NCBI GenBank assembly: GCA_025358355.1
Contig: JANYJX010000034.1
Location: 17,624 to 81,623, forward strand
Length of the DNA stretch: 64,000 nt
From: Actinomycetes bacterium
GTDB taxonomy: Bacteria; Actinomycetota; Thermoleophilia; Gaiellales; Gaiellaceae
Reading direction: 5' to 3'
Shown piece after piece: positions 8,605 to 17,480 of this stretch. The position numbers and the translations under genes are program-made. Every line of letters begins with the position of its first letter. Positions within the stretch are counted from its first letter, which is position 1. Below the pieces are notes generated by a model. It saw nothing but the letters and a program-made list of their open reading frames with translations, was not told the origin of the DNA and made no database searches.

Positions 8605-8981
8605 AATACGCGCTGCTCATCTACGCCGACCCGAGCTCCGGGACGGACATGTCCCCGGAGGAGGCGACTACAGCTCGTGCCGAGTCGATGCCGCAATGGT
8701 ACCCCGTGTTTGAGGAGCTCGGTAAGGCCGACGGCGCGGCCACCGGCTTCGAGCTGGAGGGCGCAACCGATGCGAAGGTCGTCAGGGTGCGCGACGGCCA
8801 GACGATCGTCACAGACGGCCCGTTCGCGGAGACGAAGGAACTGATTGGGGGCGTGTTTCTCGCGGATCTACCCGACCTCGACGAGGCGATCCGGATCGCC
8901 GCCCTCGTGCCAGCAGCCGAATACGGCTCGCTGGAGATCCGGCCGATCATCGACCACAGCCGCGCGGGAGCCACCAGATAG
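8601..8981 (+). CDS. YCII/DGPF-domain protein, second copy
   Basis: A 126-residue paralogue of the preceding protein, beginning [14 protein letters not shown] and carrying the canonical TDGPF motif ([17 protein letters not shown]) and a LEIRPI end. The two copies have clearly diverged, so this is an old duplication or a heterodimer pair rather than a recent repeat. The ATG overlaps the upstream TGA. The TAG stop shares bases with the likely start of the sigma-factor gene, implying coupled translation. Confidence 0.85.
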   Translation: MKYALLIYADPSSGTDMSPEEATTARAESMPQWYPVFEELGKADGAATGFELEGATDAKVVRVRDGQTIVTDGPFAETKELIGGVFLADLPDLDEAIRIAALVPAAEYGSLEIRPIIDHSRAGATR

Positions 8982-10183
8982 ACGCGGTCGCCAAAGCATT
9001 CCGCGAGGAATGGAGCCGTGCCGTCTCGATCCTGATCCGCGTCCTCGGCGATTTCGACCTGGCCGAGGACGCGGTTCAGGACGCATTCGCTCGCGCCCTT
9101 GAGCGCTGGCCTCGTGACGGTGTGCCCGCGAACCCGGCGGCGTGGATCGTCGCGACCGCGCGGAACCGCGCGATCGACAAGCTCCGCCGCGACCGGACAT
9201 TCCAACGGAAGGCCGAGCTGCTCGCACGTTTGGAGGAGCTCCCCGCTGAGGAGGAGGACGACGTGACCGCAATACCCGACGACCGGCTGGCGCTCGTCTT
9301 CACGTGCTGCCATCCGGCACTCGCCGTCGAGTCGCAGATCGCGCTCACTCTGCGCGAGGTCGGCGGCCTGACCACTCCCGAGATCGCGCGCGCGTTTCTC
9401 GTCGCCGAGCCGGCGATGGCACAACGGCTCGTGCGAGCAAAGCGCAAGATCCGCACCGCCGGCATCCCATTCCGCATTCCGCCCGACTACCTCCTCCCGG
9501 ATCGGCTGCGCTCCGTGCTCGCGGTGCTCTATCTCGTGTTCAACGAGGGCTACGCGGCAACCGGAGGCAGTGAGTACGTGCGGCGAGAGCTCTGCGATGA
9601 GGCTATCCGCCTCGGGAAACTGCTCGCCGTCTTGATGCCCGACGAGCCGGAAGCGCTCGGGCTGCTCGCGCTGATGCTGTTGCACGACTCGCGACGCAAC
9701 GCGCGGCTATCGCCCCAGGGCGAACTCGTGTTGCTGCACGAGCAGGATCGCGACGCATGGGATCGCCACCGCATCGACGAAGGCTTGCGCGTGCTCGATC
9801 GCGCCGCGGCGTTACGGCGACCCGGCCCGTATCAGCTCCAGGCGGCAATCTCCGCATCGCACGCCGAGGGCACTGATTGGACAGTGATCGTCGCCGTGTA
9901 CGACCGGTTGCTCGCCTTCGACCCATCGCCAGTGGTTCGCCTCAATCGTGCCGTCGCGATCGCGCTCGGCGGCGACGTCGAAACCGGGCTCAGCGAGGTT
10001 GAGGCGCTCACAGGGCTCAACGAGTACCAGCCGTTTCAGGCCGCCCGCGCCGACCTCCTGCGCCGCCTCGGGCGAAACGGCGGAGCGGCCAGGGCGTACC
10101 GGGAGGCGCTCGCGCTTACGGCCAGCGAGCCCGAGCGACGGTTCCTCGAGCGCCGCCTCCGCGAGGTTGACTGCGAAGAGTGA
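8978..10183 (+). CDS. ECF sigma factor, ECF42-type with long C-terminal extension
   Basis: About 401 residues: region 2 ([35 protein letters not shown]), region 4 ([34 protein letters not shown]), then a roughly 200-residue helical extension ([34 protein letters not shown]) like the TPR-like extension of ECF42 factors. No anti-sigma gene is adjacent; control may come from the extension or the YCII proteins. The only in-frame ATG/GTG (GTG 9122) would delete region 2. The best start is ATA 8978, in an ATAG overlap with the YCII stop and 7 nt after GGGAG. Function as a sigma factor is well supported; the start codon is not. Confidence 0.85.
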   Translation: MDAVAKAFREEWSRAVSILIRVLGDFDLAEDAVQDAFARALERWPRDGVPANPAAWIVATARNRAIDKLRRDRTFQRKAELLARLEELPAEEEDDVTAIPDDRLALVFTCCHPALAVESQIALTLREVGGLTTPEIARAFLVAEPAMAQRLVRAKRKIRTAGIPFRIPPDYLLPDRLRSVLAVLYLVFNEGYAATGGSEYVRRELCDEAIRLGKLLAVLMPDEPEALGLLALMLLHDSRRNARLSPQGELVLLHEQDRDAWDRHRIDEGLRVLDRAAALRRPGPYQLQAAISASHAEGTDWTVIVAVYDRLLAFDPSPVVRLNRAVAIALGGDVETGLSEVEALTGLNEYQPFQAARADLLRRLGRNGGAARAYREALALTASEPERRFLERRLREVDCEE

Positions 10184-10193
10184 GAATGGCGCC

Positions 10194-10604
10194 GTGCGGG
10201 TCTCGGCAAAGGTCGACTACGCGCTCCGCGCAATCGTGGAGCTCGCCGCGACGGAGTCCGGCGGCCTGGTCAAGTCCGAGCGGCTGGCGACAGCGCAGAC
10301 TATCCCGCCGAAGTTTCTCGAAAGCATCCTGCTCGAGCTCCGCCACGCCGGCCTGGTCGCAAGCCAGCGCGGCGCGGATGGCGGGTACCGGCTCGGCCGA
10401 CCGGCCGACGAGATCACCGTCGCCGACGTGATCCGGGCAGTCGAAGGGCCGCTCGCGACGATCCGCGGTGCCCGACCTGAAGACGTCACGTATGAGGGAT
10501 CGGCGACTGGCCTCCGCGATGTCTGGATCGACCTTCGCACCGCGATGCGCGGTGTCCTGGAGCGGACGACGATCGCCGACCTCGTCGCTCGCGGCCCAGG
10601 CTAG
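10194..10604 (+). CDS. Rrf2-family transcriptional regulator
   Basis: A 136-residue winged-helix regulator starting [18 protein letters not shown], with [31 protein letters not shown] forming the recognition helix and wing, and DVIRAVEGP after it. The cysteines that hold an iron-sulfur cluster in IscR and NsrR are absent, so it is more like cluster-free members such as CymR, which controls sulfur metabolism. It begins 10 bp after the sigma gene and converges on the sulfate transporter operon, sharing CTAG at 10601-10604. Control of sulfate uptake is therefore an attractive inference, not a demonstrated fact. Confidence 0.88.
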   Translation: MRVSAKVDYALRAIVELAATESGGLVKSERLATAQTIPPKFLESILLELRHAGLVASQRGADGGYRLGRPADEITVADVIRAVEGPLATIRGARPEDVTYEGSATGLRDVWIDLRTAMRGVLERTTIADLVARGPG

Positions 10605-11560
10605 CTCGCCGCGAAGACGCGTTCTCGTGCAGGTGTAACCCAGACGATCTGGCCGCGCTCGAGCTCTAGCTCCTCGAGCTGGTCGCGGGTGATCTGCACG
10701 ATGATCGGCTCACCATCCGCGCCCGACAGCTCCACGCGGGTCTCGAATCCGAGCCGGCTGATGCGATCGATCATCGCCTCGACGGCGCCGTCCAATGGTT
10801 CGTGCCCGATGTCGAGATCGTGCGGTCGCACAAAGCTGCCGCCGATCCGGTTCACCTCGCCGACGAAGCGCATCACGAACTCGGTTCGCGGCTCGTCGTA
10901 GAGAGAAGCGGGCGCGCCGGCCTGCTCGACGCGGCCAGCGTTCAGCACCACGATCTGGTCCGCGACGTCCATGGCCTCTTCTTGATCATGCGTGACGAAG
11001 ATCGTCGTCACGTGCACCTCCTCGTGCAGGTGGCGCAGCCACTCGCGCAGCTCGGCCCGGACACGCGCGTCGAGTGCGCCAAACGGCTCATCGAGAAGAA
11101 GGACACGTGGTTCAGGTGCCAGCGCACGGGCGAGCGCCATCCGCTGCCGCTGGCCGCCGCTGAGCTGCGCGGGATAGCGGTGCCCGAACGCTTCCAACTG
11201 CACGAGCTGCAGCAGCCGATCAACGCGGTCGCGGATCTCCGCCTTCGGCCGCTTGCGCACACTCAGCCCGAACGCGACGTTGTCCCAGACGGTCATGTGC
11301 TTGAAGGCCGCGTAGTGCTGGAAGACGAAGCCAACATTCCGCTTCTGTGGTCGCAGCGCGGTTGCAAGCTCACCAGAGATCAGCACGTCTCCCGAGTCAG
11401 GTTCCTCGAGCCCGGCGATGATGCGCAGCAGCGTCGACTTCCCGGAGCCGCTCGGGCCGAGCAGCGCCGTCAGCGAGCCGCCTTCGACTTCGAGCGAGAC
11501 ATCGTCGAGTGCGGTGAAGCTTCCGAACCGCTTCGAGACGTTGCGAACCTCGATCGACAT
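10601..11560 (-). CDS. cysA: Sulfate/thiosulfate ABC transporter ATP-binding protein CysA
   Basis: A 319-residue ABC ATPase powering sulfate import. Walker A is GPSGSGKST, the Q-loop VFQHYAAF, the signature [10 protein letters not shown], Walker B VLLLDEPF and the switch histidine [11 protein letters not shown]-terminal TOBE-like part begins around residue 235 ([16 protein letters not shown]), typical of CysA. It lies last in the sbp-cysT-cysW-cysA operon and starts with ATG immediately after the cysW stop, with no gap. Confidence 0.93.
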   Translation of the reverse strand: MSIEVRNVSKRFGSFTALDDVSLEVEGGSLTALLGPSGSGKSTLLRIIAGLEEPDSGDVLISGELATALRPQKRNVGFVFQHYAAFKHMTVWDNVAFGLSVRKRPKAEIRDRVDRLLQLVQLEAFGHRYPAQLSGGQRQRMALARALAPEPRVLLLDEPFGALDARVRAELREWLRHLHEEVHVTTIFVTHDQEEAMDVADQIVVLNAGRVEQAGAPASLYDEPRTEFVMRFVGEVNRIGGSFVRPHDLDIGHEPLDGAVEAMIDRISRLGFETRVELSGADGEPIIVQITRDQLEELELERGQIVWVTPARERVFAAS

Positions 11561-12358
11561 CTACGCGGTCTCCTCTTGTGGTCGGATCAGGGTCATTGCG
11601 AGCAGGACACCGACGGCGAGTAACGCCAAGACAATCGAGATCGCATACGCGCCGGCAAGATCGAAGCTCTCGTAGCGCTGTTGAACGCGGAGCGTCGCCG
11701 TCTCGGTCACGCCCTGGATTCGGCCGGAGACGACCGCCACCGCACCGTATTCGCCGAGCGAGCGCGCGGTCGTCAGGATCACGCCGTACGTCACTGCCCA
11801 GCGGATCGACGGCAGCGTGATCCGCCAGAATGTCTGCCAGCCGCCAGCGCCAAGCGTTCGCGCGGCCTGCTCCTGCTCGTCACCGATCTCACGCAGCGTC
11901 GGCACGACCTCGCGCGCGACAAACGGGAGCGACACGAAGATCGTCGCGATCACTATCGCCGGCACCGCGAACAGCACGCGGATCCCGTGCGCCGTGAGCC
12001 ACGGCCCGAGCCAGCCCTGGCGGCCGTACAGCAAGAACAAAGCCAGCCCTACAACGACCGGCGAGAGCGCCAGCGGCAGGTCGATGAACGCGTTGAGCAA
12101 GCCCTTAGCCGGAAACTCGCGCCGCACAATCGCGAGCGCGCAGACGATGCCGAACACCGTGTTGATCGGCACCGCGATCGCCGAGATGATCAACGTCAGC
12201 TCAAACGCGTGGATCGTGTCGTGGGCCGAAAGCGCGTTCCACGCCGGCGCCAGTCCGTGCTGGAACGTCCGCCAGAAGACAATGCCTAATGGCCCCACGA
12301 GGATGACCACGAGGTAGCCAAGTGCCACGGAACGCAGTGACCGTTTAGCCACGATCAT
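11561..12358 (-). CDS. cysW: Sulfate ABC transporter permease CysW
   Basis: A 265-residue inner-membrane permease with about six hydrophobic segments and the cytoplasmic EAA-type loop EQEQAARTLGAGGWQTFWRITLPSI that docks to CysA. The RSLGEYGAVAVVSG segment is typical of CysW. It pairs with CysT to form the channel. It overlaps cysT by 14 bp and abuts cysA directly, so the subunits should be made together. Confidence 0.9.
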   Translation of the reverse strand: MIVAKRSLRSVALGYLVVILVGPLGIVFWRTFQHGLAPAWNALSAHDTIHAFELTLIISAIAVPINTVFGIVCALAIVRREFPAKGLLNAFIDLPLALSPVVVGLALFLLYGRQGWLGPWLTAHGIRVLFAVPAIVIATIFVSLPFVAREVVPTLREIGDEQEQAARTLGAGGWQTFWRITLPSIRWAVTYGVILTTARSLGEYGAVAVVSGRIQGVTETATLRVQQRYESFDLAGAYAISIVLALLAVGVLLAMTLIRPQEETA

Positions 12359-13196
12359 GCCTCGTTGTGACGTGCCGGATCACACCGATCGTCAGCAGCA
12401 GCACGAACGAGATGACGAGCAGAACGACAGCAACCGCAGCCGCCGCAGGAGTGTCGCCGCTCTCGATCCGCCCGAAGATGTAGACGGACGACACTTCGGT
12501 CTTGTACGGCAAGTTGCCGGTGATGATCACGAGCGAGCCGAACTCGCCGACCGCCTTCGCGAGCGCGAGTGCAACCCCGGAGAGAATCCCCGGCAGGATG
12601 TTCGGCAGGACAATGCGCCGGAAGGCGACCGCGTCGGAGGCGCCCAAGGAAGCGGCGGCGGCCTCCATCTCCACATCGAGCTCGCGCAGCACCGGCTGCA
12701 CCGTGCGCACCACGAACGGCAACGTCACGAACAGGAGCGCGAGCACGACAGCACCACGCGTGTAGGCGACGTTGATCCCGATCGGAGAGCGCGAGCCGTA
12801 GAGCGCGAGCAACGTGAGCCCGGCCACGATCGTCGGCAAGGCAAACGGCAGATCGATGATCGCGTTGACGAGCGCCTTGCCACGGAAGTCGTCCCGCACG
12901 AGAACCCATGCCGTGATTGTCCCGAGCACCGCGTTCAACAGCGCGACGACGAGCGATGCGCCAAGCGTCAGCTTCAGCGCCGCCACCGCCTCGGGGCTCG
13001 AGATCGCCGCCCAAAAGCCGTGTGACCCCGCCTTCTTCGACTCCCAGACGAGAGCCGCCAGTGGCAATACAACGATCAGCGTCAGGAAGGTTGTGACGAT
13101 GCCGAGGGACAGAGCTGCTCCCGCCCTGTCCCTCCTGGCACCCAAGCTCCGTGCTCGCCGGGCGATCGCTATCGCGTCGTTAGCCAGTGACCCCAC
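12345..13196 (-). CDS. cysT: Sulfate ABC transporter permease CysT
   Basis: A 283-residue inner-membrane permease close to the usual 277-residue length. Six membrane segments are visible, along with the loop DVEMEAAAASLGASDAVAFR and the conserved KAVGEFGSLVIITGN segment. It forms the translocation pore with CysW. The GTG at 13196 gives the family length and overlaps the binding-protein gene by 17 bp; the open frame continues upstream but is out of family there. Confidence 0.9.
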   Translation of the reverse strand: MGSLANDAIAIARRARSLGARRDRAGAALSLGIVTTFLTLIVVLPLAALVWESKKAGSHGFWAAISSPEAVAALKLTLGASLVVALLNAVLGTITAWVLVRDDFRGKALVNAIIDLPFALPTIVAGLTLLALYGSRSPIGINVAYTRGAVVLALLFVTLPFVVRTVQPVLRELDVEMEAAAASLGASDAVAFRRIVLPNILPGILSGVALALAKAVGEFGSLVIITGNLPYKTEVSSVYIFGRIESGDTPAAAAVAVVLLVISFVLLLTIGVIRHVTTRHDRG

Positions 13197-14190
13197 CGAC
13201 CTTCCGTTCGATCTCGGCGAGAATGCCAACGCTCGGATCGAAGAACCGCGGCTGAACCTTGCTCCAGCCACCAAGCCCGAGCTCGTCGATCGTGAACAGA
13301 CCGGGTCGCGTCGGGAACCGCTTTGCGTTCGTCTGCAGGACGCTCCTCACGACCGGCCGGTAGCCGTTGTCGGCGAAGAGCTGCTGCGCGGCTGGCGTCC
13401 TCAGGAAGCGAAGGAACTGGTTCGCTTTGTCTTTGTTCGGGCTCCCTTTCAGCACCGCAACGGGGTTCTCGATCAGGATCGTCGAGCGGGGGATGACGTA
13501 CTGGATCTTCGATCCCCTGAGCTGCGCAGCAACCGCCTCACTCTCGTACGTGATCAGCGCATCGCCCTTGCCGGAGAGGAACGTGTTGAGCGCGTCGCGG
13601 GCGCTCTTGTCCTGAACGGACACGTTCTTAAACAGCTCTAGCAGGTTGGCCTCGGCCTGTTTCGGCGTCTTCCCCTGCTTCCGCCAAGCGCCGTAGGCAG
13701 CCAACACGTTCCAACGCGCGCCCCCGGACGTGAATGGGTTCGGCGTGATCACTGAGATGCCCGGACGGAGGAGATCGTTCCAGCCCTCGATGTGCTTGGG
13801 ATTCCCGTCGCGCAGAACGAGCACCGCGACCGAGTCGGTGACCATCCCCTTGTACGACTGTTTGCTCCAGTTGGAGTCGACGAGGCCCGCCTTCACGAGC
13901 ACGTCCATGTCTGGCGCCAGCGAGAAGTTGACGACATCCGCAGGCAGGCCAGCAGCGACAGCACGGGTCTGGTCGCCGGACGCCCCGTACGACTGCGTGA
14001 AGCCGACGCCGGCGCCCGCGGGTGTCTTCTGAAACGCCGCGATCAGCTTCGCGTAGGCGCCCGCGGGTGTGGAGTACGCGACCAAGCTCAGTGTCGGTCC
14101 GGCCTTCGCGGTCGGGCGGGCCAATGCGCTCGCGACGCCTCCGGCAGCAACGACGAGAGCGAGCATGACGATCGGCAAGCGGCGACTCAC
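13180..14190 (-). CDS. sbp: Sulfate ABC transporter substrate-binding protein
   Basis: A 336-residue secreted binding protein. The N-terminus is a Sec signal peptide (SRRLPIVMLALVVAAGG, likely cleaved after ASALA), without a lipobox cysteine. The mature part shows YSTPAGAYAKLI, SYGASGDQTRAV, LPADVVNFSLAPD, ITPNPFTSGGARWN and TYESEA, all typical of sulfate/thiosulfate binders. GGAGGAG stands 7 nt before the GTG start, a strong ribosome-binding site fitting its role as the first and most abundant subunit. Without a lipid anchor, retention in a monoderm cell would need another mechanism. Confidence 0.92.
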   Translation of the reverse strand: MSRRLPIVMLALVVAAGGVASALARPTAKAGPTLSLVAYSTPAGAYAKLIAAFQKTPAGAGVGFTQSYGASGDQTRAVAAGLPADVVNFSLAPDMDVLVKAGLVDSNWSKQSYKGMVTDSVAVLVLRDGNPKHIEGWNDLLRPGISVITPNPFTSGGARWNVLAAYGAWRKQGKTPKQAEANLLELFKNVSVQDKSARDALNTFLSGKGDALITYESEAVAAQLRGSKIQYVIPRSTILIENPVAVLKGSPNKDKANQFLRFLRTPAAQQLFADNGYRPVVRSVLQTNAKRFPTRPGLFTIDELGLGGWSKVQPRFFDPSVGILAEIERKVGGVTG

Positions 14191-14218
14191 AGGCGACTCC
14201 TCCAGTTTTCCTAGCTTC

Positions 14219-14269
14219 TTGACAGAGATTGTTGCGATAATACTGCCTATAACAATCCCCTATCGTCAA
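14219..14269 (-). promoter_or_regulatory. AT-rich promoter/operator region of the sulfate operon
   Basis: This island contains the inverted repeat GATTGTT-N17-AACAATC (14227-14257) and an overlapping CGATA-N21-TATCG. On the minus strand TTGACG (14269-14264) is a possible -35 and TATTAT (14242-14237) a possible -10, but the 21-nt spacing is long. The nested symmetry suggests a regulator site, plausibly for the Rrf2 protein at 10194. Confidence 0.5.
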
Positions 14270-14279
14270 GTGCGCGAGT

Positions 14280-14300
14280 CCGCCGGCCTCCAAACGGCGG
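14280..14300 (-). terminator. Hairpin downstream of accA
   Basis: CCGCCG and CGGCGG flank a 9-nt loop between accA and the sulfate operon. No T-run is present on the accA strand, so termination is tentative. Confidence 0.3.
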
Positions 14301-14409
14301 CAATTTCTTCACGAGGAATACACAAAACGACAGAATCCCACGCGTTAAAGCGGTTGATAGCGGGGGATAAGCCTGTGGAAACTGTGGAACGAGTGCGCGC
14401 CGCGCGGAG

Positions 14410-15354
14410 TTACGCCAGAACACCCATCGCACGGAACTTCGCCCGTCTCGCCCGCCGAAGATCGTCCGGCGAGACGTGCTCGAGCTCCGCGAACGCACTG
14501 GTGACCGCCTCACGCAGCAGCTCCGCGGCGAGATCGTGATCCGTGTGCGCCCCACCCGCGGGTTCGGGGACGATGCCGTCGATCACTTCCAGCTCCAGGC
14601 AATGCGCGGCATCGGGCTTAAACGCTGCCGCGGCCTTCTGCGCCTGCGACGCGTCGCGCCAGAGGATCGACGCACAGCCTTCCGGCGAGATCACCGAGTA
14701 CATCGCGTTCTCCTGCATCAACACCTTGTCGGCGAGTGCAAGAGCGACCGCTCCGCCCGAACCGCCTTCGCCGATCACCACGGCAACGGTCGGAACACCG
14801 AGCCTAGCCATCACCGCCTGCGACCGGGCGATCGCACCACCTTGCCCGTGCTGCTCCGCCGCGACACCCGGATACGCACCGGGCGTGTCGACGAGTGTGA
14901 GCACCGGAAAGCTGTGCCGATCCGCCAACTCCATCACGCGCATCGCCTTGCGATACCCCTCTGGATACGCCATCCCGAAGTTACGGGCGACGCGCTCTTT
15001 GAGATCGCGGCCTTTCTGCTGGCCGATCAGCGCGACCGTCTTCCCGTCGAGCGTGCCGAGCCCGGCGACGATCGCCGAATCGTCGTCGCGCCCACGGTCG
15101 CCGTGCAGCTCGAAGAACTCGCCAAAGATCCGCGCGACGTAGTCGAGCGTGTACGGCCTGTCCTCGTCGCGCGCGAGGAGAACGCGCTCCCAGACTTCCT
15201 CCTCGGTCTCCTCCTCGGTTAGCCGGTCGAGTTGCCGTTGCAGCCGCTCGAGCTCGGCCGGGAGCTTCGTACCGCGCAACGACTTGATGCCGGCGAGCTT
15301 GCTCAGCCGTTCGCGGAAGCCGGGCTCGGCGTCAGAGCTGGCCACAGGATCCAA
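14410..15354 (-). CDS. accA: Acetyl-CoA carboxylase carboxyltransferase subunit alpha
   Basis: A 314-residue subunit of the carboxyltransferase that moves CO2 from biotin to acetyl-CoA, making malonyl-CoA for the adjacent fab genes. Features are the N-terminal helical part, FELHGDRGRDDD, ALIGQQKGRDLKERVARNFG, LVDTPGAYPGVAAEQ and VIGEGGSGGA. It is a separate alpha subunit of the Escherichia/Firmicutes type rather than the fused acyl-CoA carboxylase of most actinobacteria. The start is TTG 15354 or GTG 15345; both overlap accD (23 or 14 bp). Confidence 0.93.
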   Translation of the reverse strand: MDPVASSDAEPGFRERLSKLAGIKSLRGTKLPAELERLQRQLDRLTEEETEEEVWERVLLARDEDRPYTLDYVARIFGEFFELHGDRGRDDDSAIVAGLGTLDGKTVALIGQQKGRDLKERVARNFGMAYPEGYRKAMRVMELADRHSFPVLTLVDTPGAYPGVAAEQHGQGGAIARSQAVMARLGVPTVAVVIGEGGSGGAVALALADKVLMQENAMYSVISPEGCASILWRDASQAQKAAAAFKPDAAHCLELEVIDGIVPEPAGGAHTDHDLAAELLREAVTSAFAELEHVSPDDLRRARRAKFRAMGVLA

Positions 15355-16195
15355 ACAGGCGCAGGAGGCGCGCGATCGTCGGCCGAAGCTCTCCCCGCGG
15401 GACGATCGCGTCGATGTGGCCGAAGCGCAGGTTCTGCTCGGCGCGGCCGAAGTCTTCCGGCAGCTTCTCTTTGGTCGTCTGCTGGACGACGCGCGGGCCG
15501 GCGAACGACATCAGCGCGCCCGGCTCGGCGAGTAGAACGTCGCCGAGGCTCGCGAAGCTCGCAAGCAACCCGCCGGTCGTCGGATGCGTCATAACGGAGA
15601 TGAGTGCGCAGCCAGCATCGTGCAGCTCGTCTACCGCACAGACTGTCTTCGGCAGTTGCATCAGCGCGAGAATTCCTTCCTGCATGCGCGCACCGCCCGA
15701 GGCGGCGATCGACACGAGCGGCACGCCGGCCGCGGTTGCGCTCTCGCACGCGCGCGCGAACTTCTCGCCGACGACGCTGCCCATCGAACCGCCCATAAAC
15801 GCGAAATCCATCACCGCGAGGCGGCAGGCCGAGCCTTCGATGCGACCGCCACCGGTCACCATCGCGTCGCCCAAGCCGGTGGATGTCTCGGCCTCGGCAA
15901 GCCGCTCGACGTAGGGCCGCAGATCGAAGAAGCCAAGCGGGTCGGCGGACCGGAGATCGGCGCACTCCTCGATAAACGTCCCTTCATCCAGCAACTGCGC
16001 GATCCGCTCGAGCGCGCGAACCGGGAAGTGGTGGCCGCAGTGCGGGCACATGCGAAGGTGCTTCACGAGCTCGTCGTCGCGATAGTGCGAGCCGCAGCCT
16101 GGGCAGGTGTTCGGGTGGCCCTTCGCCGGCGGCTGCTCGGCTACGACGCGCTTGTCCTCGATCGACACATCGATGCCCTGCGGAGTCGACGACAC
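15332..16195 (-). CDS. accD: Acetyl-CoA carboxylase carboxyltransferase subunit beta
   Basis: A 287-residue partner of AccA. An N-terminal zinc ribbon (CPGCGSHYRDDEL ... CPHCGHH, two CxxC pairs near residues 31 and 50) precedes the crotonase-like core with FMGGSMGSVVGEKFARA, SGGARMQEGILALMQ and GALMSFAGPRVVQQT. The GTG start is 6 nt from a TAAGAT box. Biotin carboxylase and biotin carrier genes are not in the window. Confidence 0.93.
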   Translation of the reverse strand: MSSTPQGIDVSIEDKRVVAEQPPAKGHPNTCPGCGSHYRDDELVKHLRMCPHCGHHFPVRALERIAQLLDEGTFIEECADLRSADPLGFFDLRPYVERLAEAETSTGLGDAMVTGGGRIEGSACRLAVMDFAFMGGSMGSVVGEKFARACESATAAGVPLVSIAASGGARMQEGILALMQLPKTVCAVDELHDAGCALISVMTHPTTGGLLASFASLGDVLLAEPGALMSFAGPRVVQQTTKEKLPEDFGRAEQNLRFGHIDAIVPRGELRPTIARLLRLFGSCGQL

Positions 16196-16201
16196 CCCGC
16201 C

Positions 16202-16207
16202 ATCTTA
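16202..16207 (-). promoter_or_regulatory. -10 box TAAGAT of accD, leaderless-type
   Basis: TAAGAT (minus strand) ends 6 nt before the accD GTG. It makes accD-accA a separate transcript from the fab genes upstream. Confidence 0.45.
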
Positions 16208-16220
16208 GAGCGGTGGCGCG

Positions 16221-16956
16221 TCAAAGCGTTCGCTCGTACGTGTCTTGCCGCTTGTCGATGTGCATTCCCGCGCGGTCGTACAACTCGAGGGCGCCGGTGG
16301 TGCTCTCGGCGGCCACGCCAAGTCCTACGCGGTCGAAGCCGCGTGCCCGGAACGCGGCGAAGGAGTGCGTCAGGAGCGCAAGCGCAAGGCCCCGCCGACG
16401 CCATGGCTGTCGGACACCGAGGGCGTCGACCCACCCGAAGCCCGGATGGCCCGACTGATGCGACGCACAAAGGCAGACGCCGGCGATCTTGTCGCCGTCC
16501 CAGGCGAGGAACTGGAGCGATGCGTCGGCGGTCGCGCTCTCGATGTGCAAACGCGCCCAGTCGTCATAGGGCCGCGGCTCGAAGCCCCAGTGGTCGCGGA
16601 ACGAGTCGGTGCTCGCGTCGTACGTCAGACGCTCCTGACCAGCCTCGCGTGGACGCATCTCCAACCCCGTGCGTGTGGGCACGACTGCAGGTGCACCCGT
16701 CAGCAGGACCAGCATCTCGAAAGAGCTGCGGATGGGCGCGCGAGCCGCTCGGGGCGACGACCATGTCGCCGTAGCAAGCCGGATCGTCGCCGTCGTAGAC
16801 GACGCGAATATCGATCGACGGGTCGGCAAGCCACTCGCGCACGATCTGCGCCGTGAGGTTCGGCTCGCCACGCACGGCAATCGCGTGCGCATTGATCAGT
16901 GCCGCAACCGAGTCGGCGTCGTCGAGAGTTGGCACTCGAATGGCTAGGCGCGTCAC
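16221..16956 (-). pseudogene. Tandem-GNAT acetyltransferase with frameshift and internal deletion
   Basis: From the GTG at 16956 one frame reads MTRLAIRVPTLDDADSV to YGDMVVAPSG, the start of a first GNAT domain. The sequence then shifts into the frame ending at 16221, which holds the linker (PTRTGLEMRPRE), DHWGFEPRPYDDWARLH and a complete second GNAT domain with the acetyl-CoA loop RQPWRRRGLALALL. In two-domain acetyltransferases of the mycothiol-synthase type about 80 more residues would separate these, so the first domain has lost its acetyl-CoA site. The intact second domain could still be made from an internal start. A TAGTGT box lies 6 nt before the GTG. Confidence 0.7.
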
Positions 16957-16962
16957 GGCAGG

Positions 16963-16968
16963 ACACTA
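16963..16968 (-). promoter_or_regulatory. -10 box TAGTGT of the tandem-GNAT locus
   Basis: TAGTGT on the minus strand ends 6 nt before the GTG of the damaged acetyltransferase gene, so its promoter appears preserved. Confidence 0.35.
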
Positions 16969-16997
16969 ACCAGATGGCCCGTAACCTTCCAAGCAGG

Positions 16998-17480
16998 ATG
17001 GTCGAGATCGCCGCAATGGAAGCCGCCAACTGGGAGCAGGTCACAGCGGTTTACGCCGAGGGGATCGCGACAGGTGTCGCGACTTTCGAGACCGAGACGC
17101 CGACCTGGGAAGAATGGGACGCTGCGCACCTGTCGCTCGCTCGTCTCGTCGCCTGCAGTGATGGCGAGATCGTGGGTTGGGCCGCGCTCGCGCCGATCTC
17201 CCAGAGGGCTTGCTACCGCGGTGTGACGGAGGTCAGCGTGTACGTCGCGTCGACCGCGCGTGGCCACGGAGTCGGAACCGCCCTGATGCGACGCCTCGCC
17301 GACGACGCGACCGCTGGCGGCATCTGGACGCTGCAAGCAACGGTCTTCCCGGAGAACGACGCGAGCCTCGCGCTGCACCAGCGCGTCGGGTTCCGCGTCG
17401 TCGGCCGGCGTCAGCTGATCGCACAGCTCGGAGGAATCTGGCGCGACACAGTTCTACTCGAGCGCCGTTCCCAACCTTAG
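16998..17480 (+). CDS. GNAT N-acetyltransferase, phosphinothricin acetyltransferase-like
   Basis: A 160-residue single-domain acetyltransferase. TFETETPTWEEWDAAH, GWAALAPISQRACYRGVTEVSVYV, the acetyl-CoA loop RGHGVGTALMRRLADDA and NDASLALHQRVGFRVVG are typical of the Pat/MddA family, which acetylates phosphinothricin or methionine derivatives. The physiological substrate cannot be read from sequence. The start at 16998 gives the family N-terminus MVEIAAMEAANW; an in-frame ATG at 16974 would add eight residues. Its end overlaps the convergent broken gene by 27 bp. Confidence 0.87.
   Translation: MVEIAAMEAANWEQVTAVYAEGIATGVATFETETPTWEEWDAAHLSLARLVACSDGEIVGWAALAPISQRACYRGVTEVSVYVASTARGHGVGTALMRRLADDATAGGIWTLQATVFPENDASLALHQRVGFRVVGRRQLIAQLGGIWRDTVLLERRSQP

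Noticed and set aside
9122..10183. Sigma factor starting at GTG 9122
   Set aside because: It would remove sigma region 2.1-2.2, whose coding sequence is clearly present upstream in the same frame.
14219..14253. Plus-strand promoter TTGACA
   Set aside because: No -10 at usual spacing and no plus-strand gene follows; it is more likely part of the minus-strand operator region.
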